Shown in pieces: positions 9,501-19,140 of a DNA stretch of 55,137 nucleotides (its first letter is position 1; each line of letters opens with the position of its first letter). A model generated the notes under the pieces. The model saw nothing but the letters and a program-made list of their open reading frames with translations, searched no databases and had not been told where the DNA came from. Source of the stretch: Flavobacteriales bacterium (GTDB lineage Bacteria > Bacteroidota > Bacteroidia > Flavobacteriales > ECT2AJA-044); contig JAGWBA010000006.1 in assembly GCA_021296215.1 (NCBI GenBank), positions 1 to 55,137 of the forward strand. The letters run 5' to 3'. Position numbers and translations under genes: made by a program.

Positions 9501-12500
9501 AAGCGCTCTGACCGGGTCGAATGACGAAATCGACTATGTGATAACCACCAACGGATGCGAGTCGAGCGTTACGGTGCCCATTGACCTTTCGACGCCCTTT
9601 GGAACTTCCGGGCCCTATTCCGTCTCAACAACATGTAACGGCGTAGCCGATGCTACGGTTGCCGTCTACTTCGATTCCAACAATCCACCCTCCGGTTTTC
9701 CGAGTTACTATTGGAGTACCGGAAGTTTCGCCAGTTCACTGACCAATGTCGGACCCGGGACCTATACCGTTACTCTTTCGGACAATTCCGGTTGTCAAGT
9801 GATTCAAAGCTACACGGTAACTGAGCCACAGGCGATTTCAGGCAATTCGTCTATCACACACGTCTCATCCAACGGCGGATCCGATGGTGCTATCGACCTC
9901 ACGGTTTCGGGCGGATCAGGGGGCTATACCTATTTATGGTCGAACGGACTGCCACCGACACAGAATCAATCGGGCTTATCGGCCGGAACCTACTCAGTGA
10001 CCATCGTCGACGGAAATGGCTGTTCACAATTCCTATCGAACCTCGTGGTATCACAGCCAGGGCCTTTGACGGCGAGCGGCGCACATACCGACGTCAATTG
10101 TAACGGCGACAATTCGGGAGCCATAAATATCTCCGTAGGTGGGGGCTTTACGCCACCCGACGTACCGATGTACCAATTCCAATGGTCGCACGGCGAAACG
10201 ACGGAGGATGTTGCGAATCTGGCCGCAGGCCAATATTCCGTAACCGTTACTGCCGTTCCCACTTCCACCGAATCTCAAACGCTGAACTTTACGATCACCG
10301 AGCCGACAGTGCTTTCGCTTTCCGGAACCCCAAGCGACGTCCTTTGTTTCGGTCAGTCTACCGGAGCCATAACGACCACGGTATCGGGTGGTGCATCGCC
10401 CTACACGTACGAATGGAGCAACAACTTCGCGGTGGCTAATATTGGCGGCCTCTCGGCCGGAAGCTATTCTTTGACGGTTACAGACGACAATGGGTGCAAG
10501 GCGATTGAAGTGTTTACCTTAACCCAGCCGACAAACGGCTTTATGTTCGGCTTCCAGACGACAGCTGTGGACTGCTACGGAGATGCGTCGGGAGCGATTG
10601 ACCTGACTATGGATCTAAACGGAGCTACGCCGCCTTTCACATTCCTTTGGAGCAATGGTGCTACCACCGAAGACTTGACCAATATACCGGCCGGACTTTA
10701 CACCGTTGTGATTACAGATGACGTTGGCTGTACAGTAACCTTACCTGCGCCCGTTATAACTCAACCGGCCAATCCACTTGCCATTGTGAATCCGATCGTT
10801 GTGACGGACGTTACGAACTACGGTGCGGGCGACGGATCGGTGTCGTACCAGGTATCGGGTGGGACTCAACCTTACACCTACCAGTGGCAAGGCCCATCGG
10901 GCCCGATCACCGGTAATAACAGCATTACCGGCTTGGATGGAGGAAACTATTACACCACGGTTACCGACGCGAACGGGTGTACGGGTACTGCTTTTTTCAC
11001 CGTTAACGAACCCGGACTTCTGACCCTTTCAGGTACGGTGACCGATGAGACTTGTTTGGGTACCGCGGACGGATCGATCGACCTCACCGTTAGCGCCAAC
11101 GGAACACCTGCCTATGTTTGGTCAAATGGAACCACAACAGAGGACTTGAGTGGTTTGGCCGTCGGAATGTACAGTGTAACAGTGGTGGATGCTCCACAAA
11201 TCGATACCGCCGTTTTCTATGTAAGCGCGGCTACCATTCTCGATTTTAACCTCAGTTTACCGGCCGACACCTTCTGTACGCAGGATACCTTGTTCTTAAG
11301 CGGAACAACAACGAATACAGGAGCCACTGAAACGTATAAGATCGACGGGCAGGTAGTTACGGGTACATTCGAGTTATTGTCGGGTTATACACTTGGGCCG
11401 CACACTTTGACCTATGTCGTGAGCGCGGGTGGATGTACGGACAGTGTATCGGTCGGATTTGAGTTGGTTGAACCGTACCTGTGGGTGCCGCAAAGCAGTG
11501 TTCAGGTGTGCACCACGGGCTCTACAGTGAATTTGACCTCGTTGCTGAATGCTGCGACCATCGTTACCTTGCCCGACACCGGGCGATGGGCGGATCCGAC
11601 GGGCGCATCGGTTTCGAGTACGATGGATCCGACGGTTGGACCATTCGGCGTGTATGACTACAGCATTTCAAATTACTGCGGTGAGGTCGTGTATCAAATG
11701 GACGTGAGTGCCATTCAGAATCCGATCGTGTTCAGCACCCCCGACAGTATTTGTCAGAGTGGTGGCACCCTCGACCTAAACACCTTGGTCACACCTACCG
11801 GCGGAACCTGGGCCGGTGGAACTACGACGGGAATCTTTGATCCGTCCGTGGCCAGTCCAAGCCCATTCTGGTTCTTCTACACGACTACGCTGAGTGGCTG
11901 TACCTTCACCGACAGCATCCAAATACAAGTGGTAGCGAATCCGGTAGTGACGATCGATTCAACGGCAATTCCAGCCCTTTGTACCGCGCAAGGGTCTGAC
12001 ACGTTGAGCTTTGGCCAGCCCGTTGGTGGAATTTACACATCGAGTACCGCGGTGATCGGTCAAGCCGGAACCAGCTTCGTTCTCGACCCCGCAGCCTCTG
12101 GAGCCGGAGTACACGATATTGCGTACACCTATACAGACCCATCTACGGGCTGTGTCGACAGCATCGTGCTGACCCTCACTATTGACGCTACGGTCGCTAC
12201 GGCCATTGGGCCATTTGCAGACACCTTGTGCGTTGGTGATGCTCCGGTGCCTTTGCCAGTTTCACTTCCTGCCGGAGGTATTTTGACCGGACCCGGTATT
12301 TCGGGCGGTAATTTTAGTCCGGCCGCAGCCGGCGTAGGGACACATCAACTCTTGTATAGTTTCCCCAGCGACCCTTGTTATATTGCCGATTCCATCGAAG
12401 TAGTGGTCACCGATGTGCCGGCGATCACCATGCCCGTGCTGGCTGATATTTGTTCGAGTGATCCGGCACTTACGCTTACAGGGGCAACGCCTGCCGGAGG

Positions 12501-13578
12501 AACCTGGATCGGAAACATAGTGGTGAACGGACTCTTTTTACCGGGCATCGCCGGGCCGGGAGTACACGATATCGTGTACTACTACAACAGCGGTGGAGCT
12601 TGTGAGAACTACGACACCACTCAGATCACGGTTTTGGCCGGTTCGCCACTTAGTATCGGAACAGTACCGGGGTTCTGTTCGAATGGAAGTGCACAGCCGC
12701 TTTCGTGTGTGTCTCCGAATGGTGGAACATATTCGGGTCCGGGAGTTCAGAGCAACGTTTTTTCTCCACAGATCGCCGGAGTGGGAAGTCATTCGATCAC
12801 CTATACGTATACCAACCTATTCGGGTGTGTCACAGACACGATCTTCAATATTCAGGTGAATGATGTTCCGGCCGTAACGGTGGGCTTCGTTCCCGACTTT
12901 TGTCAAGAGAATCCGCCCGCAGTACTCGATTGGGGTGTACCGGGAGGCGGTTATTATTCGGGCCCCGGGGTAGTGAACGACAGTGTTTTTGACCCCGGCA
13001 TGACAGGTCCCGGAAGCTTCATTTGCACTTATACGTATGTAGATCCGATCGGTTGTACAGCGTCCTTGTCGGTCTACATAGACGTACACCCGACTCCGCC
13101 AACACCGGGAATCAACAAAACGCTGAATTTCTTGGTGTGCGATTGGGGTTTCTACCATTACCAATGGTTCTTCGATGGCGATTCGATACCCAACTCGAAC
13201 ATCATTAAATGGACCGCCACGGATACTGGTTATTATCAGGTAATGTTGATCAACGAATGGGGTTGTACCAACATTTCGGATTCGCTACTTGTGAGCGTTA
13301 TTTACGCGACCGACCTCAGTGAAGAGGCCTGGCAGAACTTGGTGATGTGTCCGAACCCGACGCGCGACTTGGTATACGTAGAGTTGCCAATCCGGCCGCA
13401 GGCCGTAAAATACCAATGGGTAAATGCGATGGGGCAAGTTGTGGATGAAGGTGAGCTGCCCGCGGGCGATCCGATGCGTTGGCGATACGACATGACTCAT
13501 TTGGCAGATGGTTACTACACGTTTGTGCTGCGCGACAGTGAGCGAGTGCTGCATTTCAGGATGTTACTACAGCGTTAA
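6511..13578 (+). CDS. Giant secreted adhesin with SprB-like repeats and T9SS sorting domain
   Basis: A 2355-aa secreted protein. Residues 1-19 are a signal peptide ending near TIGQS. A lamin-tail-like region follows, starting IVITEVSQGTSGNMQFIEF. Residues about 1030-1560 hold at least seven SprB-type repeats of the pattern VSGG..PYTY.WSNG.TTEDLSGL.AG.Y.VTV.D.NGC. Residues about 800-855 and 1750-2190 carry PKD-like repeats with GGTWSG and GPG..FDP..AG.G.H...Y.Y. The last 80 residues are a type A T9SS sorting domain (CPNPTRDLVYVEL, then DGYYTFVL). By analogy with SprB, it is likely exported by the Sec and T9SS systems to the cell surface for adhesion or gliding. The 5' third is visibly more AT-rich than the rest. 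Confidence 0.88.
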   Translation: MRYRILGFLLAIAHLTIGQSIVITEVSQGTSGNMQFIEFLVTEHNSCSLDLRGYIFDDNNGDFGSGSGYGITTGAARFDPNNTFWSEVPIGTSITIYNDTDPPPGLPADDLSLTDGNCSLIIPISSALFEGHSSQPVSTGPNTYATGGWASGASWGDIQMGNDDDSFQIRANGSSSPIHAISWGNNASSPNAIITVSGGVGGQTVYFTNSLGNGDYFDQNNYSVGSAAADQTPGMPNSVNHAALLSTISGTCSSPLTLSIPTYNLPTCTTTGDVALSVSGGRAPYVNATTMPGGAPVNNGINNVFIGLTPGVYEFTVTDVNGCTVETTIDLFVDPPIIYTATAFALGTCSNTCDASYTFIVSGSTPSMTVTWDGPTPGSLITPGGNITLSNLCPGPYSITVTDGNGCDEDLPFTATVGTNATFLNNTTPGSATTQTSADGSVALGVSGATMGQTYQYSYQSPPNTGTITTTSSNPIIGLTAGNYSVTVTTVPMGCTDEGTFTIGYSQVNVSTQVVLGGTTLSAPYWVCPETNPLIEIYLNGVELDGSWTVSLVATSSNGAVSNVNQGYPAGVNVNDYPYTTITGTATDGSITINIPPVVINTYQNPISNWTPFATPLCQNAATISVSSPVVDGPNSYNGTFELIQSVGSVTLQGPGVSSVNIAPSTLTTTGGHFLIFTFQDNGCTLKDTFNFNVVNTADYSVADPSPFCDNDNTPYSLFNAITWNSLFPENQNLHVFTSASAGVSGSNFIPSTAGGGTHTITVSYTFNGCTVTDQFDITVDWSPDLSTLFTPFPPTVCSGSTLSLPTTPAGGTWSGSPGITGPTGAQIIDASGLSLGPHTLTYAENLNSCPAQVTITVENPPNFSYVETSIFCQSQGTYTLTSPTVTGGSGSGSESWQITGNPTPYPTIAGNTIDVSNISTWGPYTITYTYLDDNGCSYSENESFTVQADNRPSAIVNPLSVCSSDALDLTQSGYFSPLNGDIYLNGALVPSGIIQGSALTGSNDEIDYVITTNGCESSVTVPIDLSTPFGTSGPYSVSTTCNGVADATVAVYFDSNNPPSGFPSYYWSTGSFASSLTNVGPGTYTVTLSDNSGCQVIQSYTVTEPQAISGNSSITHVSSNGGSDGAIDLTVSGGSGGYTYLWSNGLPPTQNQSGLSAGTYSVTIVDGNGCSQFLSNLVVSQPGPLTASGAHTDVNCNGDNSGAINISVGGGFTPPDVPMYQFQWSHGETTEDVANLAAGQYSVTVTAVPTSTESQTLNFTITEPTVLSLSGTPSDVLCFGQSTGAITTTVSGGASPYTYEWSNNFAVANIGGLSAGSYSLTVTDDNGCKAIEVFTLTQPTNGFMFGFQTTAVDCYGDASGAIDLTMDLNGATPPFTFLWSNGATTEDLTNIPAGLYTVVITDDVGCTVTLPAPVITQPANPLAIVNPIVVTDVTNYGAGDGSVSYQVSGGTQPYTYQWQGPSGPITGNNSITGLDGGNYYTTVTDANGCTGTAFFTVNEPGLLTLSGTVTDETCLGTADGSIDLTVSANGTPAYVWSNGTTTEDLSGLAVGMYSVTVVDAPQIDTAVFYVSAATILDFNLSLPADTFCTQDTLFLSGTTTNTGATETYKIDGQVVTGTFELLSGYTLGPHTLTYVVSAGGCTDSVSVGFELVEPYLWVPQSSVQVCTTGSTVNLTSLLNAATIVTLPDTGRWADPTGASVSSTMDPTVGPFGVYDYSISNYCGEVVYQMDVSAIQNPIVFSTPDSICQSGGTLDLNTLVTPTGGTWAGGTTTGIFDPSVASPSPFWFFYTTTLSGCTFTDSIQIQVVANPVVTIDSTAIPALCTAQGSDTLSFGQPVGGIYTSSTAVIGQAGTSFVLDPAASGAGVHDIAYTYTDPSTGCVDSIVLTLTIDATVATAIGPFADTLCVGDAPVPLPVSLPAGGILTGPGISGGNFSPAAAGVGTHQLLYSFPSDPCYIADSIEVVVTDVPAITMPVLADICSSDPALTLTGATPAGGTWIGNIVVNGLFLPGIAGPGVHDIVYYYNSGGACENYDTTQITVLAGSPLSIGTVPGFCSNGSAQPLSCVSPNGGTYSGPGVQSNVFSPQIAGVGSHSITYTYTNLFGCVTDTIFNIQVNDVPAVTVGFVPDFCQENPPAVLDWGVPGGGYYSGPGVVNDSVFDPGMTGPGSFICTYTYVDPIGCTASLSVYIDVHPTPPTPGINKTLNFLVCDWGFYHYQWFFDGDSIPNSNIIKWTATDTGYYQVMLINEWGCTNISDSLLVSVIYATDLSEEAWQNLVMCPNPTRDLVYVELPIRPQAVKYQWVNAMGQVVDEGELPAGDPMRWRYDMTHLADGYYTFVLRDSERVLHFRMLLQR

Positions 13579-13620
13579 GTCTTTGGGTTTTTGCACCTTT
13601 GGAGCACTGCAGATGGTGCC

Positions 13621-16504
13621 ATGCGGAAGATACGTTTACTCTTATTATCTCTTTTTCTGATTTTCTCGGGACTCAGTGCCTTAGCTCAGTGCGGCAATCT
13701 GAGTTTCAATTGGGGGGATCTGGACGGAAGTTCAGACACCATTTTTTTAACCACGGGAGACACCGCCCATTTATTTGCTACCGCCCCAGCTTCGCTGACC
13801 GATACCTCTTTTTTCAAATGGTATGTAGGAAATGGAACAACAACGATCGGTGATACGGTAGATCTTGTTTTAAATGATAAAGGATTCTTTGAAGGAGGAG
13901 TTCAGGTCGAATCCAACAGCTGTAAAAGTTCGCTTCAACCTATTTATTTTTTGGTCAGCGAGTCATTAAACTGGAGTGGTTTGAGTTGGAGCGATTCTAT
14001 TTGTTTCCATGGAACGGCTTATTTTCAGTTTGACTCGTTTGAGCCAGATACGCTCGTAAAGAAGTGTGACTCGCTTAGACTAGAGCCCGTTCTACTGGAA
14101 GACGAAACTACTGATACTCCGGATACCACATATCGAGACACTCTGATCGTCGATTGCTACTCGTCAAACGACGGCATTCTTCAGCCATCGGATTTGGTTT
14201 CAATTTGTCTGAACATAGAGCATAGTTGGGTGGGAGATATCAGTATGATTCTATATGCTCCATCCGGCGATTCTGTAGTTGTGTATCCGCAATCCGCATT
14301 TTCGTCAGCTAACCTTGGTGAACCCGTAAACTATACCTTCTCAAACGATGCAGCCGGAGTTGGATACACTTATTGTTTTACAGAGAACCAACCAGACTTT
14401 GGAACACTAGGGAATCAATCCTCGGTTTACTATACATATACCGACAACCAAGGATTCTACCGAACTGGATTCCATATGCCTGTAGGATCTTACTTACCCG
14501 AGGAGTTCTTTTCACAGTTAGTTGGTTCTCCAATAAATGGTGAATGGGTTTTGCAGATTACGGACCACGTAGGAAGCGATAATGGTTGGTTATTCGATCC
14601 GACTTCGGCCGGGAATCACACGTTTACGATAACCGTGGAAGACACCGTACTTCGTCGTTCTATCGATACAACACTTACGGTTTTCGTAGATACCTTTCCA
14701 ACCCCCCCAAGCAAATGAAGCTGACATATGTATTGATGACACCTTCCCATGGCTCGTAAATTCCGGAATTGGAGAAGAGTCCATTTGGTACTATCCCGAC
14801 ACCACAACCGTATGGGCAACGGGCGATAGTGTTGCTCCGCCGCTATTAACCGCCGTCGATACCCACTTCGTATTCTTAAAGGGCACTTCCCTGCAATGTG
14901 GGTCAACGTGGGACACTGCGGTATACATCCGCCACGCCGACCTCTCGCTATTTGCACCCAACGTGACCATTATGGCGGGTCAATCGGCCACCTTGGGCGC
15001 TACTGCCTCAGGCGGTTTCGGAAACTATGCTTACAGCTGGCTTCCGTCGATCCCACTGACCGGTGAAAATACTCAACACCCAACCACCCGGATCTTGTAC
15101 GACGACCTAAATGCCTTCGTTACAGCCACTGATCAACTCACCGGATGCTCCATAAGCCGGATCGTTCAGATCTTCGTCAATAGCCCGCTCAATGTTTTGG
15201 CGGGTAACAACGATACATTGTGCACCGGATCCGACTTCACCCTCCAGGCCACGATCGACAACAATGGCCTGCCCTACGATTCACTCCGGTGGACCACCCC
15301 CGACACGACATTCAACACCAACCCGGTAACCTTTACACCCACCTCATCCGGCTGGTACACCTTTTTGGCGTGGGACGACCAATTCACCGATTCAGACTCG
15401 CTCTACCTGCAAGTCACAACCCCGATTACGGCCGGATCAGATTATGTTGACACCCTTTGCACCCTAACGACCCCTCCTCTTTCCAGCGTCCTTGATCCGT
15501 CGACCGCCTCGGGAGGCTCGTGGTTCGATTATCTAGGAAACCCCATCGACGGTAATTCCGCGGCCGGAATAGGAACGCACCTCTACGTGGTATCCCAAGC
15601 CCCCTGTCCCGCAGATACTGCCGAGTACACTTTTGTATATTCCGGAATATCCAACCTGCCTGCCTCCGATTCGGCCTCGTGGTGCCAAAACAGCGGCATT
15701 CAAAGCATTCAGGGACTATCCGTCGGCACCGACACCGCCTCCATCGGATGGCACAGCTACACTCAAGTTCTTTCAAACGGCCCTTGCTCCGACACCGTGA
15801 CGCGTTACTACGAAATAAAGCTCCAACCCCAAGCACAGTGGCTCGTATATCCGACCGATCCCTGCCTCGACGCTTCACCCACACTGCTCGATGCGTCCCC
15901 GACCGGAGGCCTATTCTCCGGCCCCGGAATCGCCTAGAACACCTTCGATCCTGGATTGGCGGGTCCCGGAATGCACGAGCTCCTGTACACCGTGGATATC
16001 AACGGCTGCATTGATATCGATACCGTTTCTGTGGAAGTGCACGACCTGCCCCCGACACCAACCATTCAACAAAATGGCCACGACCTTATGGCGCAGCCAA
16101 CGGGGTACGTTTATCAATGGCAGTTAAACGGCTCTCCGATGGCCGGTTACACGAGCCAAACCATCACTGCTCCGCAAGACGGCGAGTACACCGTCACGAT
16201 CACCTCGCCCTTCAGCTGTTCGGCTATATCTGCACCTTACCAGTTCACGACCGTAGGCATGTCAGAGTCTTTCTCTCAAACTTGATCTCTCTACCCCAAT
16301 CCTACTGCTCACACCTTACGGGTGGATGGCCAACTGGATGTCCGTTCATGGGCGGTGCTCGATATTAGTGGCCGCACGGTCATCAGTGGCGAGGACTACC
16401 TTCCGGAAGTCATCGACGTGGCTCGGTGGTCGAACGGCAAGTACTTTCTGCGCATCACAACGGACCAAAACACGGAGGTTCTACCTTTCGTAGTTCAGCA
16501 TTAA
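13621..16504 (+). pseudogene. Broken T9SS adhesin with P-domain and PKD-like repeats
   Basis: One long coding sequence interrupted three times. ATG 13621 begins a signal peptide (LLLLSLFLIFSGLSALAQ). A proprotein-convertase P-domain-like region follows (ICLNIEHSWVGDISMILYAPSG to INGEWVLQITDH in pieces). The frame ends at 14718. At a run of seven C (14702-14708) the reading shifts by one base and continues without a gap as PPQANEADICIDDTFPW. TAG at 15935 and TGA at 16283 then interrupt this frame. Beyond each stop the homology resumes: NTFDPGLAGPGMHELLYTV after the first, and SLYPNPTAHTLRVDG, the start of a T9SS sorting domain, after the second. Restoring a C6 run and reading two C-to-T nonsense changes as sense codons would give about 960 aa. 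It is a paralogue of the upstream adhesin. Sequencing error at C7 is possible, less so for all three lesions. Confidence 0.78.
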
Positions 16505-16578
16505 GTCCAATTTCGACTAATTTATTCCTGTAGCACCAAGGGCCATTTTAAGGCCCCGACCTACCCTTCCTTTGGAAC

Positions 16579-17373
16579 ATGAAACTTTGGTTGGGTTATG
16601 CGCTGTGTATGGTAGGTGTATGTTACGGTCAGGCCGACCCCTACGGTCTACCTCCTATCGAGAGCGGCTTGGCCGCTTCGAGTTTAACGCACTCCTCCGA
16701 GGGATCGTCCGGCTTACCGGCGCCCTCCAAGCCGGAAACCGGTAGTCAGGCGATCCTTTATCACGGCGTTCGACCATCGAGTCCCGCAGTCCGGCGTTCG
16801 GGCTTGCGTTATTGCGGAAGTTGGAGCAGATACACCTACTCTGTCGATGTGGGCCGCATTGGCTGGGATCAAATCCAAAGCCATCGATTCCGAATAGGCC
16901 TATCGGTACCGCTGGTCAAACATCGGATTGGAGCCCGCTGGATCGTTGAGCAGTGGTTTCGCACCGAAACGGGAACACCTTGGCGCACCTATCCGGAGAT
17001 CGCCATTTGGAGCCGGTTTAAATCGGATTGGAATTACGCCGTCAAAGTGGTTAACCCAACTGGAGTTAAATGGTCCGAAACCGATCAAAAGACCGAACCC
17101 TGGGTACAGGCCGAGCTTCGCCGAACCGTCATCGACAAGGTCGAATTACATCTCGGTTGGCGAACCTTCGAATCCGAATCGCAATGGTCCATCGGTTCAT
17201 CGTGGCAGCTGAACGATGAGTTGCTTTTGGTTAGCGGAATATCCTCAGGGCCACTATGGTTTTCATTCGGAAGCCTCTGGAAACACAAAGCACTCGGCAT
17301 TCACCTCGCGACGCAATTAAACGATCATCTGGGATGGGAAATCGCGGCTGGACTCTCGTGGCGGTCGGATTGA
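16579..17373 (+). CDS. Secreted protein, probably outer-membrane beta-barrel
   Basis: A 264-aa protein with a signal peptide cut near CYGQAD. The mature N-terminus has a low-complexity Ser/Pro/Gly stretch (roughly residues 30-55). The rest alternates hydrophobic and polar residues and ends in aromatic-rich strands (WFSFGSLW, WEIAAGLSW), as in outer-membrane beta-barrels. No named family is recognised with certainty; weak resemblance to PorV/PorQ-type barrels is possible. The next gene starts inside its last 40 nt, so the two products are likely made together and may work together. TTCCTTTG, one mismatch from the -7 consensus, lies 4 nt before the ATG. Confidence 0.6.
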   Translation: MKLWLGYALCMVGVCYGQADPYGLPPIESGLAASSLTHSSEGSSGLPAPSKPETGSQAILYHGVRPSSPAVRRSGLRYCGSWSRYTYSVDVGRIGWDQIQSHRFRIGLSVPLVKHRIGARWIVEQWFRTETGTPWRTYPEIAIWSRFKSDWNYAVKVVNPTGVKWSETDQKTEPWVQAELRRTVIDKVELHLGWRTFESESQWSIGSSWQLNDELLLVSGISSGPLWFSFGSLWKHKALGIHLATQLNDHLGWEIAAGLSWRSD

Positions 17374-19130
17374 GCCTTTTGGCCACGGCTCAGACACCGA
17401 TCGAATCTACCGAGACCTTCGGAGATATCGAGGGGCGGTCGACCAATACCATCGATATGGAACAATGGGCCGCTTGGAAACAAGACCCCCTGTTGATCAA
17501 CGAAGCCACATTGGAGGACCTCACCTTATTGCCGGGAGTCAATGAAGTGATGGCCCATCAACTTCTCGAATACCGATTGCGCGTCGGAATCATTAAAACC
17601 AAGTACGAGATCGTAATACTCAAGAGTTGGAGTGCACACCACGTCGATCAAATAGTTCCGTTCGTTAGCTTTGAGTCTCCGCCACGCTCGCAATTCGGCA
17701 ATTTGCGAGGTCATATTCGACACGACCTGATGATCCGAACCAAGACCGACCACACTCCGGCCGAGGAGATCTTGGCCGGAACCGCGTCTGGGAACAACAC
17801 CTACGGGTACCTGAGGTATGTAGGAAAAAAGGGACGTGGATTAACTTGGGGTTTCGCGGCAGAAAAAGACCACGGCGAAGGGTTGAAATACAAGGATCAA
17901 TGGATCGTACATCGCTGCGCTTACCTTCAATGGAATACTGGATGGAGACCCCTGGAAGAGTTAACCGCGGGCTCTTTTCGTTTGAGTTGGGGACAGGGCT
18001 TGGCCATTGCCGATGGATATCGCGGTGGTGTTGGTCCGCAACTGCGTACTAATCCGACCGTTCGACTCACTGGTCATGCGAGCTCAAGTGAATACGGCTA
18101 TCAACAAGGAGTAATACTTAGAGGTCGGATATCAACTTTTAGGTACGGACTCTGGTATAGTTCCTCGCCAAAAGCGATCAAAGCCGACACCGAGAATGAC
18201 CTTTGGTCTACTGAATATTCCGACGGATTATTCAGGTCCGAGCAACGACTCCAATGGTGGAGATCGAGTAAGGAAGTCAGAAAAGGAGCCTATGGTTACA
18301 TCAAGCTTCGGGGCCTGACCTTGGGAGTCCTGCAAGAACAACGAAAATGGGTCGGAGTTGGCCCCATTGAAAGTATGACCGCTTTGACGAAAAACCTACG
18401 ATCGGGAGTCGTGCGATGGCAAGGGAATGAGTTGTTGATTTCGGGTGAAGTATTCGTTTCGGAAGAAAGAACGAGTTATGAGGTTCAATCGGTTTGGATC
18501 CCCGACGATCAGTGGAAGGCCAGATTGAGTTACCGGAAAGTCCCTATGACCGAACCCGGAGTTCTGCCGACCTTTTACTTCCTCATCCGCCCGCAGGGCG
18601 AAGAAATATTCACTGCGGAACAGTGGTGGAACCCCATTCCGTATACCCAGATTTATCTATTCAGGCGAAAACGCACAGGCGATCGCCGATGGGGATTTCG
18701 TCTGAATCACGGTCGAGATGACAACGTTCGCATTCAGGTTGACGGACAAAGAGACGAGCCGGATGGAAGGATCCGGGGGCGCATCCAGATTCGAAAGTCC
18801 ATAGGGAAGTGGGTCGGCACGGTCCGCAGTCAATGGAACAAGAGTAGCGCGGGATCGGGCTCACTTTGGTTTCTAGCTGCACAGTGGCGCCCCAATGAGC
18901 ATTGGCGGATTTATACTCGATGGACGGTATATCGAACTGAGGATTACGATCATCGACTATATGCCTATGAGAATGACTTACTGTACGTGTTTTCCGTTCC
19001 GGCGTTCTACGGCGAGGGATCTAAATTCTACGCCATGGTGGTGTCGCGATGGGGCTCGCATCAGTTCTGGCTCAAGGTGAGCTGTGACAAGGTCGTGGAC
19101 TGGAGCATTCAATATCGGCTATCGCTATGA
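17334..19130 (+). CDS. Helix-hairpin-helix (ComEA-like) outer-membrane barrel protein
   Basis: A 598-aa protein from ATG 17334, where a signal peptide begins (TLVAVGLSLLATAQ). An upstream in-frame ATG (17256) would bury that signal. Residues about 50-115 contain two helix-hairpin-helix units: INEATLEDLTLLPGVNEVMA, then a second around YEIVILKSWSAHHVDQIVPF. The remaining 470 residues are rich in alternating aromatic/polar strands (e.g. YLRYVGKKGRGLTWGFAAEKDHGEG, quoted in part) and contain SWGQGLAIADGYRGG, typical of a Bacteroidota-specific beta-barrel family. HhH units normally bind DNA without sequence preference; here they would face the periplasm. Function is undescribed as far as I know, and a DNA-uptake role is only an inference. 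It overlaps the preceding barrel gene by 40 nt. Confidence 0.72.
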   Translation: MGNRGWTLVAVGLSLLATAQTPIESTETFGDIEGRSTNTIDMEQWAAWKQDPLLINEATLEDLTLLPGVNEVMAHQLLEYRLRVGIIKTKYEIVILKSWSAHHVDQIVPFVSFESPPRSQFGNLRGHIRHDLMIRTKTDHTPAEEILAGTASGNNTYGYLRYVGKKGRGLTWGFAAEKDHGEGLKYKDQWIVHRCAYLQWNTGWRPLEELTAGSFRLSWGQGLAIADGYRGGVGPQLRTNPTVRLTGHASSSEYGYQQGVILRGRISTFRYGLWYSSSPKAIKADTENDLWSTEYSDGLFRSEQRLQWWRSSKEVRKGAYGYIKLRGLTLGVLQEQRKWVGVGPIESMTALTKNLRSGVVRWQGNELLISGEVFVSEERTSYEVQSVWIPDDQWKARLSYRKVPMTEPGVLPTFYFLIRPQGEEIFTAEQWWNPIPYTQIYLFRRKRTGDRRWGFRLNHGRDDNVRIQVDGQRDEPDGRIRGRIQIRKSIGKWVGTVRSQWNKSSAGSGSLWFLAAQWRPNEHWRIYTRWTVYRTEDYDHRLYAYENDLLYVFSVPAFYGEGSKFYAMVVSRWGSHQFWLKVSCDKVVDWSIQYRLSL

Positions 19131-19140
19131 GCGAAATGGG

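Noticed and set aside
9600-11200. CRISPR-like or satellite repeat array
   Set aside because: The periodicity comes from degenerate SprB protein repeats in an open frame, not identical DNA repeats with spacers.
12150-12450. Programmed recoding to read through the adhesin stops
   Set aside because: No consistent stimulatory structure is visible at 15935 or 16283, and the neighbouring adhesin (checked here for comparison) has no in-frame stops; mutation is simpler.
16540-16556. GGGCC-ATTTTAA-GGCCC as terminator of the broken adhesin
   Set aside because: Only a 5-bp stem, no T run, and it lies 23 nt before the next gene; could be chance.
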